DNA from: Trichomonas vaginalis G3
Lineage: Eukaryota; Parabasalia; Trichomonadida; Trichomonadidae
DNA length: 64,000 bases
Assembly: GCF_026262505.1 (NCBI RefSeq)
Contig: NC_067206.1
Location: 34,363,896-34,427,895, forward strand
Reading direction: 5' to 3'
Below the pieces are notes generated by a model, which had not been told where the DNA came from, did no database searches, and saw only the letters and a program-made list of their open reading frames with translations. A program made the translations under genes and the position numbers. Below, piece by piece: positions 49,414-59,814 of this stretch (positions are counted from its first letter, which is position 1; the number at the start of each line of letters is the position of its first letter).

Positions 49414-51723
49414 ATGAGCGATGAATTCGGTCCGTTTCCCAGTCCAATCGACCGATTGATTGTTCAATCCAACAATATCTCACTCGAAAGAGATATGTTT
49501 ACATGCCAGCAGTATACAGTTTCAAAAGCATACAGTAAAACAACAGGTGATCGTTTAATTGTCCTTCAACCAGCAAGAAAATCATTTCTTTCGAAACCAA
49601 ATAATTATACTAACTTTATAATTAAATGTACGAAGCTTACTTGTCCGTTTTTATTGCCAATTGTTTCTTATACAGATGAAGAACCTTTAATGATAATTTC
49701 TGATTACTTAAAACAAGGTTCATTACGCGACAATCTCAAAACAAGGAATAATTTATCTGGAGCCCAAAAAACGATTATTGCAATTTCGATTGCAAACGCA
49801 ATGCTTTACTGCCACCATCGAAATGTATTTATGCCTTCGCTAACACCCGATATTATCTACATCACACCTCGTGGAAATGCAAAGATTTCCGTTATTGAGA
49901 TGTTTCAAAGACCGTTACCTCCTTGGAGCGCTCCAGAAATAAGATCAATCAACGATGCTACAACTAAATCAGATGTTTTCCTTCTCGGATTTATTCTTTA
50001 CGAATTGTTTACAGGAGATTCTCCATTTGGTAACATGTCTGATGATGAAATTCGCCAAAACATTAAAGATAAGAAACGCCCATCAGTATCAAGACTTGAA
50101 CCACAGAACTTATCCCACTTAATTCAAAAATGTTGGTCACATCAAAGCGAAAATCGTCCAACAATTGAAGAAATCGTAAGGACATTAGAAAGTGGTGATG
50201 TAGTTTTTCCAAATACAGATATGAATGAAGTTGATTACTTCATTAGTAAGCTAGAAAACAGAAGAAGAAAGAAGAATATGATGAAAACATCACCAACTAA
50301 GAACCAGCCTAACGCTTACTTGCATGTCTTCATGGATTACAATAATCCAACATTTTTCTCAGACTTGGTTCGCATAGAAGACATTTTAGACACAGAAGAT
50401 CATTATCAATTTTATTATATCTGCGCAAACCACTTCAAAGCAGGTACACCTATCAAAGTAGTCATTGCTGTATTGGAAGCTATCAGAGTTGTATTGGAAA
50501 ATACTATAGATTACACTGCATTCAACAGATCCAACATTCTTAAGCTTTTACCATACGACGATGAGCAATTTGATAGGGAAATATTCGACATATTAAATTG
50601 CGTATTCTGTAACTCTCCTAAATCAATCACAACTGACCAAGCCAGAGTTTTAGAATTATTAATCAAAAGAAATCCATCGAAGACAATAATTCTTTTTGCA
50701 TATTACTGCAAGCACTTGGAGCAAATAAGCGATCCATGGCCAATAATCCAGATCTTGATTGATAATGTAAAATTATTTTATCATTCAAGAAGCGGAGCTG
50801 AATATGTTTCAACGTTATTCTTCTTATGCTTCAACTACCAAAACTTTTACAAGAAGAATGATGACATTATCCGCCAAATCTTTTGCACATTCCTTCATTC
50901 AGAAGATGCAGGAGCTGCAAAAGCAGCTTACAGAGCAGTTTTCACTTTATTAGATCCTAAATATCAACTTCCTTTCCCACAGATCATTTCAGATGTAGGA
51001 GATACTGATCTAAGTGAGTGCGCAATTTCACTTTTGCTGAAAATTACGAATTTCCCTGTGAACAAATTATTAATTGACACTTTATTGATGCTATCAGGTG
51101 TCAGACCAGATGCTTACTTGCTACTGTTGAGATGTGCTGATACAATGGATGGTTCTAGTATTCTTTCCATGGATACAAACTGGATGTCATCGGGAGCATT
51201 AACTGATGCAGAATGTTTAAAGCTGTTGATGGTTACTTTGAAGAATTTACAGGTCAGAAAACAAATAACATCATCACCTTTGTTACCAAATCTCTTGAAT
51301 TCTGTTCTAAAGAACGATGATTCTCAAGTTTTAATTTGCATTGCAAAAACTATGCAATGTTTGAATGTAACAAGAGATTTCTTAAATGTACTTGCAGAAA
51401 ACTCCTTCTTTAAGAAGCTACTATCAACAATTAAGATATGTTCCGATGATATTGTGAAATCTTTCTTAATTGATGTTATTTCTATCGTATCCAAGGAATC
51501 TTACAACCAAGAATTCCTCACGTTCATTGATCCTCTCATGGAATACCTCAAAGGAAGTGAAAGATTGATGAAATCTTCATTTTCCGCTTTAGTTTATTTG
51601 AGTTTCCATGACGAATGCGCAAAGAAGATGAAGGAAAAGAATATTTCTGATGCCCTCAAGAAGCTTCCATCAACAGTTATTCCATCTGACCAAGTCCAGA
51701 CAATAATTTCTAATATTCAATAA
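49414..51723 (+). CDS. TKL-type pseudokinase with C-terminal helical repeats
   Basis: 769 residues; start backed by an initiator. Residues about 25-265 have the protein kinase fold (ISDYLKQGSLRDNL, IANAMLYCHHRNV, SDVFLLGFILYELFTGDSPF, CWSHQSENRPTIEEIV). The catalytic signatures are degenerate: no Gly-rich loop is visible, the HRDLKPxN loop reads FMPSLTPDIIYI and the DFG triplet is replaced by IEM. It is therefore probably a pseudokinase acting as a scaffold or allosteric partner. Residues 300-769 are helical (ARM-like). TKL-like kinases with helical tails are a large family in Trichomonas vaginalis. A neighbouring helical giant lies on each side. Confidence 0.8.
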   Translation: MSDEFGPFPSPIDRLIVQSNNISLERDMFTCQQYTVSKAYSKTTGDRLIVLQPARKSFLSKPNNYTNFIIKCTKLTCPFLLPIVSYTDEEPLMIISDYLKQGSLRDNLKTRNNLSGAQKTIIAISIANAMLYCHHRNVFMPSLTPDIIYITPRGNAKISVIEMFQRPLPPWSAPEIRSINDATTKSDVFLLGFILYELFTGDSPFGNMSDDEIRQNIKDKKRPSVSRLEPQNLSHLIQKCWSHQSENRPTIEEIVRTLESGDVVFPNTDMNEVDYFISKLENRRRKKNMMKTSPTKNQPNAYLHVFMDYNNPTFFSDLVRIEDILDTEDHYQFYYICANHFKAGTPIKVVIAVLEAIRVVLENTIDYTAFNRSNILKLLPYDDEQFDREIFDILNCVFCNSPKSITTDQARVLELLIKRNPSKTIILFAYYCKHLEQISDPWPIIQILIDNVKLFYHSRSGAEYVSTLFFLCFNYQNFYKKNDDIIRQIFCTFLHSEDAGAAKAAYRAVFTLLDPKYQLPFPQIISDVGDTDLSECAISLLLKITNFPVNKLLIDTLLMLSGVRPDAYLLLLRCADTMDGSSILSMDTNWMSSGALTDAECLKLLMVTLKNLQVRKQITSSPLLPNLLNSVLKNDDSQVLICIAKTMQCLNVTRDFLNVLAENSFFKKLLSTIKICSDDIVKSFLIDVISIVSKESYNQEFLTFIDPLMEYLKGSERLMKSSFSALVYLSFHDECAKKMKEKNISDALKKLPSTVIPSDQVQTIISNIQ

Positions 51724-52561
51724 TCTTTTATTCTATTTTGTATTTAAATTATATTGTGTTTCTATTACTTTCTACTATTATTTCTGTTTTTCATCTCATT
51801 ACATTTCAAATCAAGTCGATGTTTGAAATTTGATTGAATCATCTAAAATTTATTCAGAATTTCCATATTTTAGTTTGGGATGAGAGTAACATGTGGATGT
51901 TGTAGTGTATTACCATAATAAAATAATGAAAAATAGATCAATATTAACGGAACTCAACGTGAATTAGGTGCTAGACTTAATTTAATAGGGTTATTTGTTC
52001 CATATTCCATGCTTTTTCGAAAGATATACTCATTCATAGTATCCTTTTATTAAACAAAGTCTGTTCTGTAAAATCAAATTATTCGTCCATATATTATGTT
52101 AATATTGTAAATCCAAAATGCACTCGTGATGTAGATGCTATTTCTTTTTTTATTTCATTCATAAGATCATTCAACAAATTTGCTAAAAAAAACTCATTCA
52201 AAAAGTACTATCCGTATTTAATTTCAATCCATTAAGACCACTGTCTGTGGAAACTTGTAACGTTTACATTTTCATTTTATTTTTTCGATAATATTTTTGA
52301 AAGGTTTACAAAAGTAACTGTATTTCTGAAATTTACATTTTATATTTAATATAGCTTAGATAACTATTTTATAAAGTTGCAATTTTTTTTGATTTCGAAG
52401 TTTGAAAAAATTGATAAAGCAACCTCTTTTTGCCAACCATTCAGAAATCGATCCAAAATAACAACCTTATTAATTCAGGTGTAATAACTTTTGGATCAAA
52501 ATCAAAAAATTCAGGCATTATTTGACAGAAAATAGAAATAGAAAAGAGAAATTTCAAACTA
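51724..52561. other. Intergenic region
   Basis: About 840 bases of AT-rich DNA between two genes on the same strand. No repeat, RNA gene or coding frame recognised. Confidence 0.45.
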
Positions 52562-55500
52562 ATGTCCTACAATTATTCCCAAGTGATAGATACTGCAACC
52601 CACGATGCACATCATATATTTAATGAATTTGCAACAAATCCACAGATTTCAGTTCATTGTTTCGATCAAGGAGTCGGATTAAAATTACGTGACCAGATTA
52701 ATTACATATTTTTCCTAGATAGACATTTAAGCGCGCAACAATCACTTAATGTAGGCACAGTATTCGAAAATATAACAAAATACGCTGATTATTCAAAAAG
52801 AGAATCGCATAAATTTCTTCTCCTTTGCTTAATTATCGATGTATTTACCACACGCGATCATGACTCAAGAGTGGAGGCATTTTGGCCTCACTTTTATAAG
52901 CTTTTATTTGAAATTAAGGACATTAGATCATTTCTTTTAATCTCAGGGACAAAATCAATTTCTCATTTTCTATTATCAAATCCGAGTCGAGTTATTGATT
53001 TCTTTGACGTATACGAAAAGCAAAGAAATTCAAATCCTACAATACAATTGCTGGCAAATTTGAAATTACCAAAGGATTTGAGTAACGATCAATGTGTTGC
53101 CATTGCCACCAAGACATGCAGTATTCTCAATGTTTCTCTTCAAGGAATATCCATGGACTTGATCAAAACGGCTTTACTTAACATTTTATCACAGATTAAA
53201 ATAGAAAACGAAAGTGATATAGAAAGTATAGTTCAAGGTCCTTGCGTTTTCAAGAGTCCAATAGCCAAAATTTTATCTTCAGCGCTTTATATTACATTAC
53301 CTAACTACGCCAATGCAATTTCTCAACGGATTGCTGACTTTATGCAGTTCGCTTCTACATCAGAATGTCTGAAACAGACGTTTTGTGTCATAGAAAACTT
53401 TTTCAATTCGATTCAACAATTATCTGACGACAGAGTTGAAGAATTCACGAATATTTTAACGACATTCGTTCACAGTATACCTCTTACCCTCATACAAACT
53501 GAAAATGCGAGACAAAGAGCCGCATTTTTCATAAAACATTTGTATGATTTGAACAAAGACCTCGCTAGGAACGTTATACGCGATTATTTACAGAAAGGAA
53601 AGATCAGTCCTGACATTCTCGACGTCATTGATGCTTATCCTTATGATATTAATGATATTATATCTGATGACATTGTAGTTATCACTCCAACGCTTGACAA
53701 TTTACTTAAGTCATGGGATAGATCGTTTATGAATGAGAAATCCATATCTTTTCCCCATATGATTGCAAAATATTGTAAAAAAGCAACAGAAATCCTTAAA
53801 ACAGTGGAAAGATTGGATGATGCAGATGCTCTTAAAGCTATTGTTAATAAGCAAACGAATAAAGTTGAAGATGCAATTAATAATATTCCATTTGAAATGC
53901 TACAAACGATGTGTATTGTAGCTACTTATTATCAGAACCCTGATATAAGAGTTGCAGCTTACGAATTATTGGTCGCTGTTGGAGATATGTTCATGTCCGC
54001 AAATACTGACTGGAAAGACTACGATCAGGACTCACAGCAGTTCATAATTAGGTTTAACTCGGACTATAACTACATTTCCAAGCGAGTTTATGGCAAACCT
54101 CGCGATATCAAAACATTATTATCCGAAAATGAGGACTGTAGAATCGAGGCAGCCTCATACATGTACAAGAAAATGGCTGGAACGAGTCATCCACTTGCTG
54201 TTATGGTCTTTGAGAAGCTTATGAGCTATGCTTTGAAAATGCCATACTATTTCGAAGCCGTAATGTCAATGTATTCAAGGGAAATCAGTGATATGATGGA
54301 AGGCAATTTCGTTGAATCCGAGGATTTGCTCAGATTACTTGTAGAAAACAATTGTTTGAATTATATTGCAAAAATGTCTGCATCAGGAGTTCCTCTCTTT
54401 GTCCCAGCGATTGATTTCACTATGCCTGTTGACAAACTCGCGAAAATTCTTAGATACGTCACTCAGGCTTGCGTAGATGGAGTCAAAAATTATTATGCGT
54501 CCACAGGAAAGCAGTTTATTGAAAAGTTATTGGGATTGTTCCTTCAAAGACCTGAAATAACTAACTTAGATGACTACGCGATTTGTCTTGGAAATATATC
54601 TCAGTTAATTAACCTTGGAAAAGCCGAAAAAACTCCTATGCTTATGGATATTTACATCATTGTTTCAACAGCGATTCAAAAAGATGTAAAACATCAGAAT
54701 ATTCAACTTCTTGAAGCAATTTATCGGATTTTGCTTTGCCTTGCGAAGAATTCTGTATCAACAATCCAAACAATATCATTCCTTAGTGATACTGCCAATT
54801 ACCAATTGGCTTTTAACGCAATTTCCGAAATATTAAAACTAAATGAAAGCCAAATTTCTCAGACATTGGTATCGCAATTGCTTTCTACAATACCAATACC
54901 CACAATTGATGCTATTTTGAAGGCAAAATCAAGCATTGTTAGCGAATCTGTTCTATTTTTCAATGTTTTACTATCAAACTTAGAACAGAAATCAACGGTA
55001 TCGTACTTAAATGATTATATGAAGGCCAAACATGCTGATATGTATGAAGAATTCTCTAATTGTCCAAATCAAGCGGAATTTCTCATCCAAAAGTTCCCAG
55101 ATTACCACAAAGCTTATTTCAACTGCATTGAAGCAATGAGACATGAAAATCCAAACGACGTTTTGCTTCTTTCTCTGTTAAGAATCTCTACTTTGTTATT
55201 AACTACAATTTCTGATGTAGAAAAACAAAGTTTATTCGTAGCAGTTAAACTTGCAAACAAAGTCTCTCAAAGTCATCTCAATTTCACAAATTCAGCAAGA
55301 AATTTGTGGATTGCTGTAACTCTTACTGAAAAGAGGGCAAAATTAACACTCAAATTGTTATTCAAGCTTGAAGATTCCCAAACAAGTATCAATGCTGCAT
55401 TCCAAGCATGTGGAAATGAAATTAAACCATCTGTCATTAAATATTGTGTCAAAAAGTTGGTCCAACTCATTTTACAAGAGAGAATCGCTATTGTTGACCT

Positions 55501-56542
55501 TGTAACAATGAATAAGATCTTCAAATTATTGGCAACAACAGAAATGACACCAAAATTACTTGCATTCTGCGGAATTTTCCTGTTTTCGGAGATTGTTCCT
55601 TTATCTGATACAGCGAAGAAGAGGATCTGCTCCGAAGTCGAAGAATACGACCTTGAATATACGAATATCCAATTATTAGAAGCAATTTTGATCAGATTTG
55701 GCCGAGATTTCTCAACAGAAGCGAAGAAATTTGCTGTAGGACTGATAGTTAAAGTCAGAGATTCAGAATATTTCCGATCATTGATTTTCGACATTTTAAT
55801 TTCAGTCAATCTCTACACCAGCAACGAATTCGATGCTCAGTTGATGCTTATCTCCGATGCCATTCATGGTAGATTCACAAATACGAATGATTTCGACAAA
55901 TTCTTCTGTACTTTGTTCAATGTCATTTCGGATGTGACTTCCGTGCATCATATCAAGAAGGAAATTGTTTCCAAGTTCATGAATTACTCGGTCGGATACA
56001 TCGATTTCGGATTTGTCCACGTAAACGAAGCGATTGCTCAAATGTTCATTACTTTGGCAAGGAATGGATACGTTGACGATTCAAACCAAGAATTCCTTGA
56101 AGAAGCAATTAAATTACTGTTCTACGGAGACAGAATTTACACGATGTTGACATCTTCCATCATTTCTAAGATAAATCCGGAGTTGCTGAAGACAGAATTC
56201 GCTAGAACATGGTTAGCGATATTAAACGGAAACGGATCTCTTGGAGATGAAAAGATGAACAAAGACATGGTCAATAATTTGTTCAGGGCTTCAATTTTCG
56301 GAGAATTCATCGTTAGAAAGAAATTGTCAATCATGTTCAAGGCGAAACAAGGAAACTTCAGTACAAAAAGAGATGGATTCATCTGGAAATACGCAAACTT
56401 CTTGTTGTATTCTAATGAAGTTCCTGCTCAAAATGCTGAAGAATTGTTCTTGGCAATCAAAAACGGGTTTGGAAATGTTCCTGTGTTGAAGGATCCGAAG
56501 GTTCCAACATACAAGAACAAGACATCTAATAGCCTTATGTAG
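52562..56542 (+). CDS. Very large helical-repeat protein, 1326 residues, 3' end altered by a transposon
   Basis: Starts MSYNYSQVIDTATHDAHH; consists of amphipathic helices throughout, again alpha-solenoid in character, with no recognised motif. The present stop TAG (56540-56542) is made of the last base of a target duplication plus the first two bases of an inserted DNA element. Beyond the element, at 57655, the original frame resumes with codons for SSTEMFYV and a TAA stop. The insertion thus removed only the last eight residues, and probably also replaced the 3' untranslated region and poly(A) signal. Function unknown. Confidence 0.78.
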   Translation: MSYNYSQVIDTATHDAHHIFNEFATNPQISVHCFDQGVGLKLRDQINYIFFLDRHLSAQQSLNVGTVFENITKYADYSKRESHKFLLLCLIIDVFTTRDHDSRVEAFWPHFYKLLFEIKDIRSFLLISGTKSISHFLLSNPSRVIDFFDVYEKQRNSNPTIQLLANLKLPKDLSNDQCVAIATKTCSILNVSLQGISMDLIKTALLNILSQIKIENESDIESIVQGPCVFKSPIAKILSSALYITLPNYANAISQRIADFMQFASTSECLKQTFCVIENFFNSIQQLSDDRVEEFTNILTTFVHSIPLTLIQTENARQRAAFFIKHLYDLNKDLARNVIRDYLQKGKISPDILDVIDAYPYDINDIISDDIVVITPTLDNLLKSWDRSFMNEKSISFPHMIAKYCKKATEILKTVERLDDADALKAIVNKQTNKVEDAINNIPFEMLQTMCIVATYYQNPDIRVAAYELLVAVGDMFMSANTDWKDYDQDSQQFIIRFNSDYNYISKRVYGKPRDIKTLLSENEDCRIEAASYMYKKMAGTSHPLAVMVFEKLMSYALKMPYYFEAVMSMYSREISDMMEGNFVESEDLLRLLVENNCLNYIAKMSASGVPLFVPAIDFTMPVDKLAKILRYVTQACVDGVKNYYASTGKQFIEKLLGLFLQRPEITNLDDYAICLGNISQLINLGKAEKTPMLMDIYIIVSTAIQKDVKHQNIQLLEAIYRILLCLAKNSVSTIQTISFLSDTANYQLAFNAISEILKLNESQISQTLVSQLLSTIPIPTIDAILKAKSSIVSESVLFFNVLLSNLEQKSTVSYLNDYMKAKHADMYEEFSNCPNQAEFLIQKFPDYHKAYFNCIEAMRHENPNDVLLLSLLRISTLLLTTISDVEKQSLFVAVKLANKVSQSHLNFTNSARNLWIAVTLTEKRAKLTLKLLFKLEDSQTSINAAFQACGNEIKPSVIKYCVKKLVQLILQERIAIVDLVTMNKIFKLLATTEMTPKLLAFCGIFLFSEIVPLSDTAKKRICSEVEEYDLEYTNIQLLEAILIRFGRDFSTEAKKFAVGLIVKVRDSEYFRSLIFDILISVNLYTSNEFDAQLMLISDAIHGRFTNTNDFDKFFCTLFNVISDVTSVHHIKKEIVSKFMNYSVGYIDFGFVHVNEAIAQMFITLARNGYVDDSNQEFLEEAIKLLFYGDRIYTMLTSSIISKINPELLKTEFARTWLAILNGNGSLGDEKMNKDMVNNLFRASIFGEFIVRKKLSIMFKAKQGNFSTKRDGFIWKYANFLLYSNEVPAQNAEELFLAIKNGFGNVPVLKDPKVPTYKNKTSNSLM
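56531..56540. repeat. Target duplication of the 1.1-kb element, left
   Basis: AGCCTTATGT, matching AGCCCTATGT at 57655-57664 with one difference. A 10-base length fits Mutator-like elements (9-11 bases). Confidence 0.7.
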
Positions 56543-57654
56543 GGTTGTTAAAAATATCAAAAATTAGCGTTTTGAAGACACCATGGTGTCTTATAATTTT
56601 CCCTTCCTTATTGGCGTGTAGAAATAAATGTGCCAATAGATTGAAGAAGAAGAATTGTTTTTCTCTTAATGAACTTTAATCCTTTTGATATAAGAATATT
56701 AAAAACATTAATATAATTTCGATTTCGGAAATTAAATTTCCAAATTTTTTGTCGATTTCAGAAATAACAGGATCCCGCATCCAACACGCAACAACAAAAC
56801 ACAAAACACACTTTTTGGTTCTTTCATCGTTTTAATCGTAATTTATGTAATACATGATTTGGATAAATTTTACAAAAATAGAACCTATATTATATTCTTT
56901 TCAAAGATTCTTGCAAATCATCAAAAATAATTGTATTTTAAAAAACGATCAAATTATCCTTTCATTATTTTAAACTTAAATTAGTTTTTATGATTGACTA
57001 AAGCAATCATATTTATTCATCATTAAATAAACAAAAAAATAATATTTGAGAGTTATTTCAAAAAAAAACACATTGAATTTATTAATTTGTCTCAATTTCA
57101 GTATTATAAATTTTTATAATTTCAATATTTTGAAATACACTTTTTACTATTTCAATATTTATGATATTTCAATGTATTAAGTGGTCTCAAATTGAGCTTC
57201 TCAAATATAAGTTGGCCTATTCAAATAATAAAATTAAATAATATTTAAAATAATAAATAAAAGTGATTGAGGTCATAGCAAAACGGCTGTTTCAGTCATT
57301 AATTCTTAAAAATAAAAAGGGTAAAAACTAAATACAATGGGTAAAATTCAATAGTGTCTGTGCTATCGTTCAATTTGAAGGTGTCTTTTGAAACCGCAAG
57401 ACACATTGAATTTTTGAATAGTGTATTATGGTTTGACAGACACCAATGAAAAAAATAAAATGATATTTATTTTAAATATATAAGATCCTTATATAAAATA
57501 TAAATATTTTATCGTTTTATTTTCTTGTTTTAGAAATGTTTTTTATTGAAAAATCAATAAAACTCACTCCAAAATAAAATTTTTGATTTAAAGACACTAT
57601 GATGACACCAGGCAAATCTTCCAAGACACCTATCGTCGGGAATCTAACAACCCT
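56541..57654. mobile_element. Non-autonomous DNA transposon, about 1.1 kb, Mutator-like
   Basis: Begins AGGGTTGTTA and ends TAACAACCCT, with 10-base target duplications. Behind each terminus GGTGTCTT/AAGACACC motifs repeat several times, including the perfect palindrome AAGACACCATGGTGTCTT near 56575-56592 and further copies near 57380, 57430 and 57590. The interior is AT-rich without coding frame. The TIR is short and interrupted. The duplication length suggests a Mutator-like family, but the family is not certain. One mismatch in the target duplication implies moderate age. Confidence 0.7.
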
Positions 57655-57689
57655 AGCCCTATGTCATCAACTGAAATGTTCTACGTCTA
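57655..57689 (+). pseudogene. Detached C-terminal codons of the 1326-residue gene
   Basis: AGC CCT ATG TCA TCA ACT GAA ATG TTC TAC GTC and TAA: in-frame continuation of the upstream gene separated by the transposon. No longer translated with it. Confidence 0.65.
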
Positions 57690-57706
57690 ATTTTTATTTT
57701 TATATT

Positions 57707-57925
57707 ATAAGGTCGATGAAAAAATGAGCGTTTTTAAAAAACCGCCGTTTGAGAGGAAAATTGAGAGCCCCGATGTATACTTTTTGACATTGTCAAAAAC
57801 TTTGAAAGGACAAAAAAAAATTTTAGTGTCAGAAAGTTTACAAATGTATACTTTCTGACAAACAGACTCTCAGAAAGTACTCAAACTGCGGTTTTTAATT
57901 TCCGCACTTTTTTTGGCGACCTTAT
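57707..57925. mobile_element. MITE, 219 bases
   Basis: Imperfect terminal inverted repeats of about 48 bases: ATAAGGTCG...CCGCCGTTTGAG against its complement CTCAAACTGCGG...CGACCTTAT, around 80 percent identical. The interior contains the hairpin GTCAGAAAGT/ACTTTCTGAC near 57830-57860. Target duplication cannot be assigned in the T-rich flanks. No coding capacity. Confidence 0.6.
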
Positions 57926-58526
57926 TTTGTTTTATTTATTTTATTTTATATATTATAATTTCGATTTTTATATAGCTTTATAAAAAAGTTTAATGCGTTT
58001 TATTTTTTAAAAAATTATATAATTTTTTTGAGAAATTATGATCTAAATTTCAGATTATCAACATAACACATCTTTAATTCTATGATTTAAGCTTTACACA
58101 CCGTCAATCCCATATTCTGATGATATTTTCATTCAATACGGATCAAATTTAGGGTAAAAACATAAGATTTTTGATATAAATTTTATTCAAATTTCGAATA
58201 TTATGAACACAGTACCTGTAACTATAGAAATTATGCCTTTAGAATATCTTCAATTTGTTCATTTTGAAGAAAAAAAAATTACCGAGTCTTTACATAAAAG
58301 TGTCAAATTTTTAAAAATTAAAATTATGATCATAATTTAAATTTAGATATCAAATGTCAAGTAAATTTGGTTGGACGATAGTATCTCATTCAAAATCGAT
58401 TGACCCAATAAACATTTTTAATGACGAATTTATATATTTACAATCATATTTAATAAAGAAAAATGTATCGGGGATCAATGCACGTTTAGAAAAAACATTT
58501 GTGATTCCGTACGTTAAACTTTCCAA
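57926..58526. other. Intergenic region before phosphatase 1
   Basis: AT-rich, about 600 bases. No clear initiator next to the phosphatase ATG and no repeat recognised. Confidence 0.4.
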
Positions 58527-59639
58527 ATGAACACCGAATCGATCGAAGAGATTGTATTCCAGGTTTTGTTGGGTAGGATGAATAAAAAGAAGAGGTATGC
58601 TAGACCTATTACACAGAGCGAAATTATAACTTTATGCAGGCAAGCTCAAAAAGTTTTTTCAAGAGAACCATCTTTACTCGAACTGGAAGGTGGTATCGTT
58701 ATTGTAGGAGATTTGCATGGAAATATTGACGATTTAATTAGAATTTTCGAAAGATTACGATACCCTCCCGCTACAAGATATTTATTTTTAGGAGATTACG
58801 TTGATAGAGGTGTTTACGGAACAGAAGTAATGCTACTTTTGTTTGCACTTAAAGTTAAATTCCCAGATTGTGTTTTTCTCATTCGAGGAAACCATGAATG
58901 CTCCTCATTGACAAGCGTTTATGGCTTTGAGAATGAAGTTCTTCAAAAATATAATAGCGATGTTTATAACTCATTCATACAGACATTTTATACGCTTCCA
59001 CTTGCAGCCGTAGTAGGTCAGAGAATTTTCTGCGTACACGGTGGAATTTCTCCTGAGCTTGGAAAAGTAGACGTATTAAAGAATATACCTAGGCCGAAAG
59101 AGATTCCGCTTACAGGAATGATCTCCGATTTGGTTTGGAGTGATCCTGAATATACTGTCGATACTTTCGAACCAAGTCATCGAGGTTGTGGATATCTATT
59201 TGGTGCAGAAGCATTGAAAGAATTTCTTGATAAAAACCAATTCGATTTACTTGTTCGCTCCCATGAAATGTGTGAGGATGGTGTTGCATGGCCTTATGCC
59301 GCAGATGATAGTGCTGCAGATAAGTGTATAACTATTTTCAGCAATAGCGATTATTGCGGCAGAGAAAATGACGCAGCTGTAATTTGTGTCACTGAAGATC
59401 TAGCTGTTTCCATAGAAATGTTTGAATGTCAGTTTACAGAAGATCCAAAGAGAACAATATTATTGCCTTACTGGCTTTCAGACTTGATAGCAAAGAAAGA
59501 TGCACAGAGAGCTGCCAGAGCTAAAACTCCGCATCCTCTATCAGAGAATACTAATATCAATTACTCCAGGTTAGCAAAACCTTCATCAAATTTGCAAGCT
59601 ACTTATTCTGTAAGAAGATTGGAGAATATCTCCAACTAA
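58527..59639 (+). CDS. PP1-like Ser/Thr protein phosphatase
   Basis: 370 residues. All metal-site signatures of the PPP family are present: GDLHGN (61-66), GDYVDRG (89-95), RGNHE (120-124), HGG in FCVHGGISPE and the late RSHE. The loop FSNSDYCGREND replaces the FSAPNYCGEFDN of canonical PP1, so it is a divergent PP1-like enzyme. The N-terminal 50 residues and the C-terminal 60 (basic and Ser-rich) are extensions. It should remove phosphate from Ser/Thr of proteins in the cytosol or nucleus. A second, related phosphatase lies at 62778-63857. Stop overlaps TAAA. Confidence 0.9.
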   Translation: MNTESIEEIVFQVLLGRMNKKKRYARPITQSEIITLCRQAQKVFSREPSLLELEGGIVIVGDLHGNIDDLIRIFERLRYPPATRYLFLGDYVDRGVYGTEVMLLLFALKVKFPDCVFLIRGNHECSSLTSVYGFENEVLQKYNSDVYNSFIQTFYTLPLAAVVGQRIFCVHGGISPELGKVDVLKNIPRPKEIPLTGMISDLVWSDPEYTVDTFEPSHRGCGYLFGAEALKEFLDKNQFDLLVRSHEMCEDGVAWPYAADDSAADKCITIFSNSDYCGRENDAAVICVTEDLAVSIEMFECQFTEDPKRTILLPYWLSDLIAKKDAQRAARAKTPHPLSENTNINYSRLAKPSSNLQATYSVRRLENISN

Positions 59640-59814
59640 ATGTGTATTTTATATATTTATTATTAAACTATTATAATATTTCGTGAAATTAGGCAATCTC
59701 TCCACATTTATATATAAGGATCTTTCATTATTATCAATTTTTTAAATTATATTGGAAATAATAAATCTAGATAAACTAAATTTACAATATACAAACAATC
59801 TCTATAAACTATAT

